A stretch of 64,000 bases of DNA. It comes from Gemmatimonadaceae bacterium. Its GTDB lineage: Bacteria; Gemmatimonadota; Gemmatimonadetes; Gemmatimonadales; Gemmatimonadaceae. Under the pieces are notes generated by a model. The model was not told the origin of the DNA. It worked only from the letters and a program-made list of their open reading frames with translations, and made no database searches. The stretch lies in the NCBI GenBank assembly GCA_020851455.1, contig JADZCT010000029.1:62001-126000 (forward strand), in the 5' to 3' direction. How positions within the stretch are numbered: position 1 is the stretch's first letter; every line of letters starts with the position of its first letter. This document shows positions 1 to 7,369 of the stretch, one piece after another. The position numbers and the translations under genes were made by a program.

Positions 1-372
1 GGAGTCCTGCTTGGCGACCATACGCTTGCCCCGGAGTTCTCGGCAACGTGGCGCAAGCGGGTGATCAGGCCGGCGCAGCTTGGCGCCCGGGCGGCTGCGT
101 CGCCCGCGCGGGTGGGAGTCGTATGCGTGCTGGGAGATCGTACCGGGGAGCCCGAGCCGGCCCTCGTTCAGCTGCGCGGCTTCGAGGCGGTGCAGGCGCT
201 CATCCCGCACACGATGCCGGCGTGGCTTCAGGACGGCGCGCTGCGGGCCAGGGAGATGCGGGCACTCGCGGCGCTTGCGGCATCGGTGCCCGTTGTGCGG
301 CTCGTGGTGCCGCGGGACCCGGCCGCGCTCCCGCTGGTTGCGGATCTGGTTCGCGATGCCGCCGGCGTCTGA
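1..372 (+). CDS. HPr-kinase-like protein, C-terminal part (cut by window edge)
   Basis: The reading frame is open from the first base and stops at 370-372, so the 5' part lies outside the window; 123 residues are visible. The tail has the pattern of bacterial HPr-kinase-like proteins outside the PTS system: a short strand with valine-rich core, then a helix, then Val-Val-Arg-Leu-Val-Val-Pro-Arg-Asp near the end, followed by a short helix. The P-loop and catalytic residues are not visible. The next gene starts inside its last codons (overlap 356-372), and that neighbour is a PF14907-type nucleotidyltransferase; this pairing is known from lasso-peptide clusters that carry a peptide kinase. The kinase call is inference from the tail and the neighbour. 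Confidence 0.6.
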   Translation, partial: GVLLGDHTLAPEFSATWRKRVIRPAQLGARAAASPARVGVVCVLGDRTGEPEPALVQLRGFEAVQALIPHTMPAWLQDGALRAREMRALAALAASVPVVRLVVPRDPAALPLVADLVRDAAGV

Positions 373-1528
373 CCACTTCGACCTCATTCGCGCGTGCTGC
401 ATTCACTTTGTGCACGGCGGCGTGGGGGCGGGCGGTGGTGGCGGAACGGGCAGGGAAGAAATCGCGGCGCGCGTCGCTGAGGTCGCCGACTGGGAGGGCT
501 TGGTGCGCGCTGCTGCGTTGCACGGCGTTGCGCCGCTGGTTGCGCGCGAAGCCGTGAGTGTGGCGGGCGATGCGATCCGCGCCGACGGCAGGGACATTCT
601 GCGGCACGCTGAGCGGCGCGCAGCGCTCAACGGGCTGGCCGCCGTGCAGCAGATGGCGGGGCTGGCGCGTGGGTTCGAGGAAGCGGGGGTTGCCGCGCTT
701 CCGTACAAGGGTCCCCTCCTTGCGCTCGACGCCTACGGCGACGTCGCGATGCGGGAATACTTGGACCTCGACTTCGTCGTGCCGCCCGCGGATGTCGAGC
801 GCGCCGTGGCGGTGCTCGCCCAGGCCGGATACTCGCCGGCTGGCCGCCAGGACTGGCGTGCCGCGCGTTTCGGGAACGAGTGGACGGCGCAGGTGAGCTT
901 CACCTGCCCTGGCGGAGCGCTGCCGGTCGAGCTCCACTGGAGGTTCTGCGACCTGAAGTTGCCGTGGAATCCCGATGTCACGGCGGTCTTCGCGAGGGCC
1001 AGGGAGCGCGGACTCGCGGGCGCGCGCGTGCGCATTCCCTCCCGCGAAGACCAGTTGCTGCTCGTCCTGTTGCACGCCGCCCGGCACGCGTGGGACCGGC
1101 TGGATGCATTCGCCTGCGCGGGCGCGCTCCTCGCTGGCGGCGTGGATGCCCCGGAGCTGATCGAGCGCGCGGCATCGGTGGGCGGAACGCGCGCATTGCT
1201 CGTTGGCATGGCTGCGGCGTCGCGCCTCATCGGCGTGGCGCTGCCGGCGGAAATCCGCGCGGGCATTGCAGCCGACCGAGCCGTCGCGCCGCTAGCCGCG
1301 GACGCCGAGGCGCGCGCGCGGCGCGGAGGCGGCGATGCGCGCCGCCAAGCCCGGCTTCACCTTGCGCTCCTCAGCTCCGCGGGCGCCCGGGCAAGGTATC
1401 TCTCGCTCGCCGCCATCACGCCGACCGCGGCGGACGTAGAGGCGGTGCCACTTCCCGGCGCGCTGCGGTTCTTCTACCCCGTGGTTCGCGTGGCGCGAAT
1501 CGCGCTTCGCGGCGTCGCTAGACGTTGA
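356..1528 (+). CDS. Nucleotidyltransferase family protein (PF14907-like)
   Basis: A 390-residue protein. I chose the ATG at 356, which overlaps the end of the preceding kinase-like gene by 17 bases; the frame is open further upstream, but that part lies over the neighbour. The family signature is clear: Tyr-Lys-Gly-Pro at 117-120, then Tyr-Gly-Asp, Arg133 and Asp-Leu-Asp at 137-139, which form the nucleotidyltransferase palm with its two metal-binding aspartates. The remainder is helical with no further domain seen. Members are found in RiPP and surface-polysaccharide clusters; the substrate is not known. A Gly-rich stretch at 21-32 suggests a flexible loop. Its 3' end overlaps the convergent ychF by 11 bases. 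Confidence 0.82.
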   Translation: MPPASDHFDLIRACCIHFVHGGVGAGGGGGTGREEIAARVAEVADWEGLVRAAALHGVAPLVAREAVSVAGDAIRADGRDILRHAERRAALNGLAAVQQMAGLARGFEEAGVAALPYKGPLLALDAYGDVAMREYLDLDFVVPPADVERAVAVLAQAGYSPAGRQDWRAARFGNEWTAQVSFTCPGGALPVELHWRFCDLKLPWNPDVTAVFARARERGLAGARVRIPSREDQLLLVLLHAARHAWDRLDAFACAGALLAGGVDAPELIERAASVGGTRALLVGMAAASRLIGVALPAEIRAGIAADRAVAPLAADAEARARRGGGDARRQARLHLALLSSAGARARYLSLAAITPTAADVEAVPLPGALRFFYPVVRVARIALRGVARR

Positions 1529-2618
1529 AGCGGAAGAGCATCACGTCGCCGTCCTGCACGACGTAGTCCTTGCCCTCGCTTCTGACGACTCCCCTCTCGC
1601 GGGCGCCCTTCCACCCGTCGCACGCCACGAAGTCGTCGTAGCTCGCGGTCTCGGCGCGTATGAATCCCCGTTCGAAGTCGGTGTGGATGACGCCCGCCGC
1701 CCTGGGCGCCGTGTCGCCGCTGTGGATGGTCCACGCGCGGACTTCCTTCTCGCCCGCCGTGAAGTAAGTCTGCAGTCCCAGGAGGTGGTAGCCGGCGCGG
1801 ATGATGCGATCGAGTCCCGCCGACTCGATCCCGAGCGAGGCAAGGAACTCGGCACGGTCACCCGGGGCGAGCTGGGCCAGTTCGGCCTCGATCTTCGCAG
1901 AGAAGGTCACGACTTCCGCAGGTTCACGGTCGCGCGCGATTGCCGCGCGCAATGCCTGCACGTGAGGGCCTTCGCTGCCTTCGAGTTCCGCATCCGTGAC
2001 GTTGGCTGCGTAAAGGACGGGCTTGAGGGTGAGCAATTGAAGCGGCTGGAGCACCGCCCGTTCCGCTTCGGCCAGCCCGGCGTGCCAGAGCGCCTTGCCT
2101 TCCGCGAGCGCCGCATTGGCCTTCTCGAGCGCCGGGAGCTCGGCCTGCGCCTCCTTGTCACCGGTTCTCGCCGCCCTCTTCGCCTTGTCCAGGCGCTTTT
2201 CCACGGACGACAGGTCGGCCAGGGCGAGCTCGAATTCGATGACCTCACGGTCGCGCACCGGATCCACGCGGCCCATCACGTGCGTGACGTCGGGATCCTC
2301 GAAGCAGCGGACAACGTGCACGACTGCGTCGGTTTCGCGGATGTTCGACAGGAACTTGTTGCCGAGCCCCTCGCCCTGGGCCGCGCCCTTCACGAGCCCG
2401 GCGATGTCCACGAACTGCACCACCGCAGGCACGGTCTTCTCGGGCTTCACGATGCCGCTCAGCCGCCCGAGGCGCGCATCGGGCACCTCCACCATGCCGA
2501 TGTTCGGGTCAACCGTGCAGAACGGGTAGTTGGCCGCCTCGGCCTTGGCGGCGGTAAGCGCGTTGAAGAGACTCGATTTCCCGACGTTCGGGAGGCCTAC
2601 GATTCCTAGCGAGAGCAC
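1518..2618 (-). CDS. ychF: Redox-regulated ATPase YchF (Obg-like)
   Basis: 366 residues, the normal length for YchF. The P-loop Gly-Leu-Pro-Asn-Val-Gly-Lys-Ser lies at 8-15, the Asp-Ile-Ala-Gly switch II near 70, and the G4 position reads Asn-Val-Thr-Asp instead of Asn-Lys-x-Asp, as expected for this ATP-preferring branch of the Obg GTPases. A helical coiled coil (about 130-200) and a C-terminal TGS domain follow. It binds ribosomes and is implicated in translation and oxidative stress. Start is GTG at 2618. It is last in a minus-strand group with prs, rplY and pth, all linked to translation or nucleotide supply. The pth-ychF pair is common in bacteria. Confidence 0.97.
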   Translation of the reverse strand: MLSLGIVGLPNVGKSSLFNALTAAKAEAANYPFCTVDPNIGMVEVPDARLGRLSGIVKPEKTVPAVVQFVDIAGLVKGAAQGEGLGNKFLSNIRETDAVVHVVRCFEDPDVTHVMGRVDPVRDREVIEFELALADLSSVEKRLDKAKRAARTGDKEAQAELPALEKANAALAEGKALWHAGLAEAERAVLQPLQLLTLKPVLYAANVTDAELEGSEGPHVQALRAAIARDREPAEVVTFSAKIEAELAQLAPGDRAEFLASLGIESAGLDRIIRAGYHLLGLQTYFTAGEKEVRAWTIHSGDTAPRAAGVIHTDFERGFIRAETASYDDFVACDGWKGARERGVVRSEGKDYVVQDGDVMLFRFNV

Positions 2619-2679
2619 TTTGCGTGTTGTCGTGTGATGTGGGTGTCACCATGCCGTGGTTCGCTCGCGCGCGCCGGCA

Positions 2680-3273
2680 TCAGTCGCCTGCGTCCGCGGC
2701 CTTGCCCGTGTAGCGGTTCATCGTGCGCTTCATTCCTTCCTTCAGCCACAGCTCGATCGCCTCGGTGAGTTCCGGCAGGAGCGCCCGAACCGCGGCGGTG
2801 TCGGCCTTGCCGAGCGGTCCGAGGACGTAATCCGTGAGCGTCGTCGCGCGTTCGTATCCATCCGGCGGGCCGACGCCGATGCGCAGCCGGCCGTACTCCT
2901 GCGTTCCCAGATGGCGCTCGATGCTCTTCAGCCCGTTGTGTCCGCCGGCAGACCCTTTCTCGCGGAACCGGTAGCGGCCAGCGGGGAAGGCGACTTCGTC
3001 CACGACGACGAGGAGGTCGCTCGCGACGGAAAAGAACGGACGGCGTGCGTACGTGCGGACCGCCTCGCCCGAGAGGTTCATGTACGTGAGCGGCTTGACG
3101 AGGCGTACGCGCGTGCCGTGCACCGTGCCCGCGGCTACGCTGGCGTTCGCGTCCTTCTTCCATCCGCCGAGGTTCCACGCGTTGGCGAGGTGGTCCACCA
3201 CCCACCACCCGACGTTATGCCGAGTGCGCTCGTACTCACGGCCTGGGTTCCCGAGCCCGACGATGACTTTCAT
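2680..3273 (-). CDS. pth: Peptidyl-tRNA hydrolase
   Basis: 197 residues, typical of Pth. It cleaves the ester bond of peptidyl-tRNA released by stalled ribosomes. The N terminus shows Gly-Leu-Gly-Asn-Pro-Gly (6-11) with the substrate-binding Asn9 and the catalytic His19 in Thr-Arg-His-Asn-Val-Gly. The second signature with Asp in the Val-Val-Val-Asp-Glu segment and the Gly-Gly-His-Asn-Gly-Leu-Lys loop are also present. ATG start at 3273. It lies between rplY and ychF, the common rplY-pth order, 86 bases after rplY. Confidence 0.97.
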   Translation of the reverse strand: MKVIVGLGNPGREYERTRHNVGWWVVDHLANAWNLGGWKKDANASVAAGTVHGTRVRLVKPLTYMNLSGEAVRTYARRPFFSVASDLLVVVDEVAFPAGRYRFREKGSAGGHNGLKSIERHLGTQEYGRLRIGVGPPDGYERATTLTDYVLGPLGKADTAAVRALLPELTEAIELWLKEGMKRTMNRYTGKAADAGD

Positions 3274-3315
3274 ATTGCGCGACGAGCCCGCTCAGGCGGC
3301 GCGGCGCGCCACGCG

Positions 3316-3333
3316 CCGGGTGTCGCCACCCGG
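3316..3333 (-). terminator. Perfect GC hairpin between rplY and pth
   Basis: A 7-bp perfect stem with a 4-base loop (CCGGGTG / CACCCGG) sits in the 86-base rplY-pth gap. There is no U-run after it, so it may be a processing or partial attenuation hairpin and not a strong intrinsic terminator. Confidence 0.3.
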
Positions 3334-3359
3334 CCACGACGCGCCGCGCTGCGTTGCGG

Positions 3360-4040
3360 CTACTTCTTCTCCCCCTCGCCCTCGGCGCCTTCCTCATCCT
3401 CCGCCTTGGACTTGCGAATGAGCTCCGGCTCCGCCGGCGCAGTGGCTGCGGCCGCGGCCTCTCCTGGAGTCGGCTCTGCTACTTCCTTCGGCACCATGCA
3501 AACGCAGATCGTGCCGTCGGCGTCGTCGAGGACGTGCACGCCTTCGGGCACCGGCACGTCGCGCACGTGCAGCGACTTGCCAACCTGCAGCGCGGTGACG
3601 TCAACGTCGAGGTGGTTCGGGATCTGCGAGGGATCCACGCTGATGTGCAGTTCGCGCACCGTTTCGTCGAGGATGCCTCCGCCGTTCTTGACGCCGTCCG
3701 GTATGCCGACGAACCGGATTGGTACGCGCACGGTGATCTTCTCGCCGGCAACGAGTTCCTGGAAGTCAACGTGCAGCACGTCCCGCTTGACGGGGTGGCG
3801 CTGGAGTTCGCGGATGATCGTGCGGGCGACCGTGCCGGCAACGTCCAGCTCGATGACGGTGGTGGTGTAGCTGTGCTTCTCCAGCAGGCGGGTCAGCGCG
3901 TATGCGTCGAGCTGGAGACTCTGCGGCTCGCGCGCGTGTCCGTAGATGACCGCTGGGATCTCGCCGGCGGCGCGCAGTTTGCGCGCGGTGCCTTTGCCGG
4001 ACTTGGTGCGGGGGGAAGCAGAAAGTCGTGCCGTTGCCAT
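3360..4040 (-). CDS. rplY: 50S ribosomal protein L25/Ctc
   Basis: 226 residues, the long Ctc form with two domains: an N-terminal 5S rRNA-binding L25 barrel (about 1-95; Lys-Gly-Thr-Ala-Arg-Lys-Leu-Arg and Pro-Ala-Val-Ile-Tyr-Gly signatures) and a C-terminal TL5/CTC beta domain (about 100-190). The last 35 residues are an Ala/Glu/Lys-rich acidic tail, common in this form. ATG at 4040 is preceded by a GAGG ribosome-binding site. The gene follows prs, the classic prs-rplY-pth arrangement. Confidence 0.97.
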   Translation of the reverse strand: MATARLSASPRTKSGKGTARKLRAAGEIPAVIYGHAREPQSLQLDAYALTRLLEKHSYTTTVIELDVAGTVARTIIRELQRHPVKRDVLHVDFQELVAGEKITVRVPIRFVGIPDGVKNGGGILDETVRELHISVDPSQIPNHLDVDVTALQVGKSLHVRDVPVPEGVHVLDDADGTICVCMVPKEVAEPTPGEAAAAATAPAEPELIRKSKAEDEEGAEGEGEKK

Positions 4041-4131
4041 CTGTATTTACCTCTGCATAGCGGCGCGCTACGCGGGTTCCCGGACATTCGCCGGCCCGGC
4101 GGCGCGTCATGTGTCGAGCAGTGGCTGCGCG

Positions 4132-4151
4132 CGGCGGGCGAGCGCCCGCCG
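4132..4151 (-). terminator. Hairpin after prs
   Basis: A perfect 8-bp GC stem (CGGCGGGC / GCCCGCCG) with a 4-base loop starts 14 bases beyond the prs stop, inside the 125-base prs-rplY gap. No U-run follows, so it may only attenuate read-through into rplY. Confidence 0.4.
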
Positions 4152-4165
4152 ACGTGCCCTTCCGC

Positions 4166-5119
4166 TCAGTCGAACAAACTGCTCACGCTCTGGTCCGCGT
4201 GGGTGAACCTGATTGCCTTCGCCAGCAGCTCGCCAACGGAGAGCACGTTGAGCTGCGGGAACCGCCGCGACCCGGGAATCGCGATTGAGTTGGTCACGGT
4301 GACTTCCTTGATCGGCGAGCTCGCGAGCCGTTCCACCGCGGGGCCCGACAGCAGCGCGTGCGTCGCGCACGCGTAGATGTCCCGGGCTCCGAGGTTCTTC
4401 AGTGCGCGCGCGGCCTCCGACATCGAGCCGGCGGTGTCTATCATGTCGTCAACGAGGAGGCAGTCCCTTCCGGCGACCTCGCCCACGACGTTGACGACTT
4501 CGGCCACGTTCGGAGCAGGCCGGCGCTTGTCAATGATCGCGAACGACCCGTTGAGTCGCTTGGCGAATCCACGTGCCATCTTCGCGCTGCCTACGTCCGG
4601 CGCCACGACTGCGAGGTCCTGCAGCCCCTTCTTCCGGTAATGAGTCGCGAACACCGGCACGGCGTAGAGGTGGTCAACCGGGAGGTTGAACATTCCCTGA
4701 AGCTGGTGGGCGTGAAAATCCAGCCCCAGCACCCGGCTCGTTCCCGTCGCCTCGATGAGGTTGGCCATGAGCTTGGCGCCGATCGCGACGCGCGGCTGGT
4801 CCTTGCGGTCCTGGCGCGCGTAGCCGAAGTAGGGGATTACGGCGGTGACCCTGGCTGCCGAGGCCCGCCGCGCCGCGTCAACGAGGAGCAGCAGCTCGAG
4901 CAAGTTCTCCGCGGGCGGGTTGGTGGGCTGCACGATGAACACGTCGGCGCCCCGGACGTTCTCGTCAATCCGCACGAACACCTCGCCGTCCGCGAAGCGG
5001 CTCGTGGTGCACCTGGCCAGGTCAACGCCCAAGTGTTCCGCGATCTCCGTTGCGAGTTCGCGATTGCCCGTCCCGGTAAGTACCCGGAACGTATGGGAGG
5101 AGACCGCCAAGTCACTCAT
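4166..5119 (-). CDS. prs: Ribose-phosphate pyrophosphokinase
   Basis: 317 residues, standard for PRPP synthetase, which makes PRPP from ribose 5-phosphate and ATP for purine, pyrimidine, His, Trp and NAD synthesis. Visible motifs: Arg-Phe-Ala-Asp-Gly-Glu (41-46), the flexible-loop Tyr-Ala-Arg-Gln-Asp-Arg-Lys (100-106), His-Ala-His (136-138 region), and the PRPP-binding loop Val-Asp-Asp-Met-Ile-Asp-Thr-Ala-Gly-Ser at 223-232. The frame is open 48 codons further upstream, but that extension runs across tRNA-Gln, so ATG 5119 is the start. It heads the prs-rplY-pth-ychF group. Confidence 0.97.
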   Translation of the reverse strand: MSDLAVSSHTFRVLTGTGNRELATEIAEHLGVDLARCTTSRFADGEVFVRIDENVRGADVFIVQPTNPPAENLLELLLLVDAARRASAARVTAVIPYFGYARQDRKDQPRVAIGAKLMANLIEATGTSRVLGLDFHAHQLQGMFNLPVDHLYAVPVFATHYRKKGLQDLAVVAPDVGSAKMARGFAKRLNGSFAIIDKRRPAPNVAEVVNVVGEVAGRDCLLVDDMIDTAGSMSEAARALKNLGARDIYACATHALLSGPAVERLASSPIKEVTVTNSIAIPGSRRFPQLNVLSVGELLAKAIRFTHADQSVSSLFD

Positions 5120-5148
5120 CGGGGAGAGCCCTGAAAAATACCCAGTTT

Positions 5149-5171
5149 CGCCGGCGTCTTCAATGCCGGCG
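5149..5171 (-). terminator. Hairpin plus delayed T-run between tRNA-Gln and prs
   Basis: Reading on the minus strand, a 7-bp stem (CGCCGGC / GCCGGCG, 9-base loop) is followed ten bases later by TTTTT. It could end the tRNA-Gln transcript or attenuate entry into prs. The offset T-run makes this weak. Confidence 0.35.
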
Positions 5172-5186
5172 GCGGTGCGGCGGGAG

Positions 5187-5257
5187 TTGCCCCCGGTGGA
5201 TTCGAACCACCATTCTGCGGTCCAAAGCCGCATGTCCTGCCATTGGACGAGGGGGCA
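5187..5257 (-). tRNA. tRNA-Gln (UUG)
   Basis: A 71-base cloverleaf closes completely: acceptor TGCCCCC/GGGGGCA with discriminator A, D stem GTCC/GGAC, anticodon stem TGCGG/CCGCA with loop CTTTGGA (anticodon TTG), a 4-base variable loop and T stem GGTGG/CCACC with TTCGAAT. No CCA is encoded. It lies 67 bases upstream of prs on the same strand. Confidence 0.96.
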
Positions 5258-5330
5258 GTGCACGAAAGGTATCGGCGGACTGCCGGGCGCGCACGCGCGC
5301 GCCTTGCCCTCGCCCGCGCGACATCGTCGT

Positions 5331-6284
5331 TCAGGCGATCGTCACCGGGGCGGTACGGGTCGCCGTCTTGGCGTGCAGGACCGTGAAGCCCGGGGGGACG
5401 CCGACGAGCCCGACCGAGGGTCCGTCGGGGAATACGCCGAAGGCTGTGGAGCCAGAACCGGTCATCTGCGCTATTGGCGCGCCGGCGGCGCGCAGCAGCG
5501 CGATCGCCGTTCCTATCACGGGGTGCCGCTTCACGACGACATCCTGGAGGTCGTTGCCGCTGAGGGCCGCGATCTCCTGCCACGAAAAGTGGCGCTCCGG
5601 TGAGCCAGCGCCGGGCCGCTCCGGCGAGTGGGTTGCGGCGAGTGCAGCGTCGCCCGCGACAAGCCCGATCCCAGCGGCTGGCGTTGCCATCGGGTCTGGC
5701 TGGCGGCCGGCGGCCTCACGCGACGCTGCGTACCAGCCAAACGCGTCGCGTGACGAGACGCCGAACGGTGGCACGAGGAGGATCATATCGCGCGGTGGCG
5801 GCGGCGAGCACGCCGCGAAGACGTCTCCACGGACGAATCCGATCGCGGTCGGTGATTCGCCCGTGAGGAATGGCACGTCAGCTCCCAGCCCGCGCGCGAC
5901 CGCCAGGAGCGTCTCGTCGTCGAGACGGCGCGGCGCCATCGCGTTGAGCGCTCGGAGCACCGCGCCGGCGTCGGCGCTACCGCCGCCAAGGCCCCCGCCA
6001 ACGGGAATCGTCTTGTCCAGTTCTATCGCGAATGAATCTGGCCAGCCGGCGGCGTCGCGGAAGCCAGTTGCGGCGCGAAACGCCAGATTCGATTCTACCG
6101 GCCCAGCGTCCGCGCCGCGGCAGTCGAGCGAGCGGCCGGAAACGGCTGTGCGCACCACCACCGTGTCCGCCAGCGAAATACGCTGGTACAGCGTCTCGAT
6201 CCGGTGGTACCCGCTTTCCTCGCGCCCCAGGATCCGGAGGAAGAGGTTGACCTTGGCCTGGGCCTGAACGGTTGCCTCGGGCAC
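5331..6284 (-). CDS. ispE: 4-diphosphocytidyl-2-C-methyl-D-erythritol kinase
   Basis: 317 residues from a GTG at 6284, two bases after the stop of the upstream gene; a longer open frame exists but covers that gene. IspE phosphorylates CDP-methylerythritol at the 2-hydroxyl in the non-mevalonate isoprenoid pathway. GHMP-kinase marks: N-terminal Ala-Lys-Val-Asn-Leu-Phe-Leu (9-16), the Gly-rich ATP loop Pro-Val-Gly-Gly-Gly-Leu-Gly-Gly-Gly-Ser at 94-103, and the C-terminal Met-Thr-Gly-Ser-Gly-Ser motif. An Ala/Pro-rich insert of about 25 residues lies at roughly 200-225. It is last in the pdxJ-ispE minus-strand run. Confidence 0.95.
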   Translation of the reverse strand: MPEATVQAQAKVNLFLRILGREESGYHRIETLYQRISLADTVVVRTAVSGRSLDCRGADAGPVESNLAFRAATGFRDAAGWPDSFAIELDKTIPVGGGLGGGSADAGAVLRALNAMAPRRLDDETLLAVARGLGADVPFLTGESPTAIGFVRGDVFAACSPPPPRDMILLVPPFGVSSRDAFGWYAASREAAGRQPDPMATPAAGIGLVAGDAALAATHSPERPGAGSPERHFSWQEIAALSGNDLQDVVVKRHPVIGTAIALLRAAGAPIAQMTGSGSTAFGVFPDGPSVGLVGVPPGFTVLHAKTATRTAPVTIA

Positions 6285-6285
6285 G

Positions 6286-7365
6286 TCAGGCCCCGCGCGG
6301 CCCCTCGCCGCGACTGCCTGCCTCGTCCGCCGGCGACCCTGCCGGGGCAACGCCATCCGTCGCGCCGGCGGCGCGGATGAAATCCGTGAAGCGAAGCCGC
6401 ATGCGGGTCAGGTACCAGCCGCCGATGAGGGTGATCGGGATGTACGAGAGGATGTGGAACCCGAGCGCCCAGGCCACCGCGGGCGCTGCCGCGACGCCGT
6501 AGATGCCGAGGCCGATCGTGCCGGATGCCTCGAACAGGCCGAAGAACCCCGGCGACGACGGTGCGGCGACCGCAATGGCAATGAGACCTTGCAGCAGGAG
6601 CGCGGCGCTGAACGGCGCGGTGATGCCGAGCGCCTTGAAGCCGAGCCAGAAGGCGAAGGCGTTGCAGAGCCAGTGGATCAGGGTCCACGCGACGACCTCG
6701 GCCATCAGGCCGGGGCTGCGCAGCACGCGAAGTCCGTCAACGAAGCCGGCGAGGAGGGCGTGGATGCGCGGCGCGAGCTTCGGCGCGAGGGCGCCGGCGA
6801 CGGCATTCACGGTACGGGCGACGACTTGCGGTGCGAAGAGGAGAGTGAGCGCGCCAAGGAGCACAACGCCGAGGAATGCCGCAACCGGCCTGAGGTAGGC
6901 GGAGAGCGGAGTGCCGTTGATGGTCTGGCCAGCCGGGAAGGCGGGATCCAGCGTGGCTGCGAGCATGAGCAGGAGCACGATCGTTCCATCGAAGAGCCGG
7001 TCCACCGCGAGTGACCCGAACGCCGCCGCGAACTTCACCTCCGGGGCCGCGCGAGTGAGGGCGAAGGCGCGGGCGAACTCCCCGGCGCGCAGGGGCGCAA
7101 CGTTGTTCACCATCATACCCACCGCAGTGCTCTGCCAGAGCGCCGCGAGCGGAAGCCGTCCGTAGGTAGGAGCCAGCAGCGCCTGCCAGCGTCGCGCGCG
7201 GAGGGGGAAGATCAGCGTCGCGAAGACGGTGCAGGCCGCCCAGAGCGAGGCATTCGACCCGCGCAGGGCAATCCAGACGCGCGGCAGGTCGGCGTCCCTG
7301 AGGACCCACCACAGGAGTGCCGCGCTGACGAGGAGGCCGATCGCACCGCGCCAGCCCAGGCGCAC
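6286..7365 (-). CDS. Flippase-like LPG_synthase_TM family membrane protein
   Basis: About 359 residues from GTG 7365, four bases after the preceding stop. It is an integral membrane protein with some eight hydrophobic segments and the family marks Pro-Leu-Arg-Ala-Arg-Arg-Trp, Asn-Asn-Val-Ala-Pro-Leu-Arg-Ala-Gly-Glu, Asp-Arg-Leu-Phe-Asp and Ala-Pro-Ser-Ser-Pro-Gly-Phe-Phe-Gly. These define the UPF0104/PF03706 group, which includes the membrane half of lysylphosphatidylglycerol synthase (MprF) and probable lipid flippases. The catalytic aminoacyl-transferase half is absent, so substrate and activity are unknown. The last 40 residues are a Gly/Pro-rich soluble tail. ispE starts two bases after its stop. 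Confidence 0.85.
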   Translation of the reverse strand: MRLGWRGAIGLLVSAALLWWVLRDADLPRVWIALRGSNASLWAACTVFATLIFPLRARRWQALLAPTYGRLPLAALWQSTAVGMMVNNVAPLRAGEFARAFALTRAAPEVKFAAAFGSLAVDRLFDGTIVLLLMLAATLDPAFPAGQTINGTPLSAYLRPVAAFLGVVLLGALTLLFAPQVVARTVNAVAGALAPKLAPRIHALLAGFVDGLRVLRSPGLMAEVVAWTLIHWLCNAFAFWLGFKALGITAPFSAALLLQGLIAIAVAAPSSPGFFGLFEASGTIGLGIYGVAAAPAVAWALGFHILSYIPITLIGGWYLTRMRLRFTDFIRAAGATDGVAPAGSPADEAGSRGEGPRGA

Positions 7366-7369
7366 GAAC

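Noticed and set aside
5120-5263. A longer N terminus for prs
   Set aside because: The extension would translate tRNA-Gln and carries no PRPP synthetase sequence.
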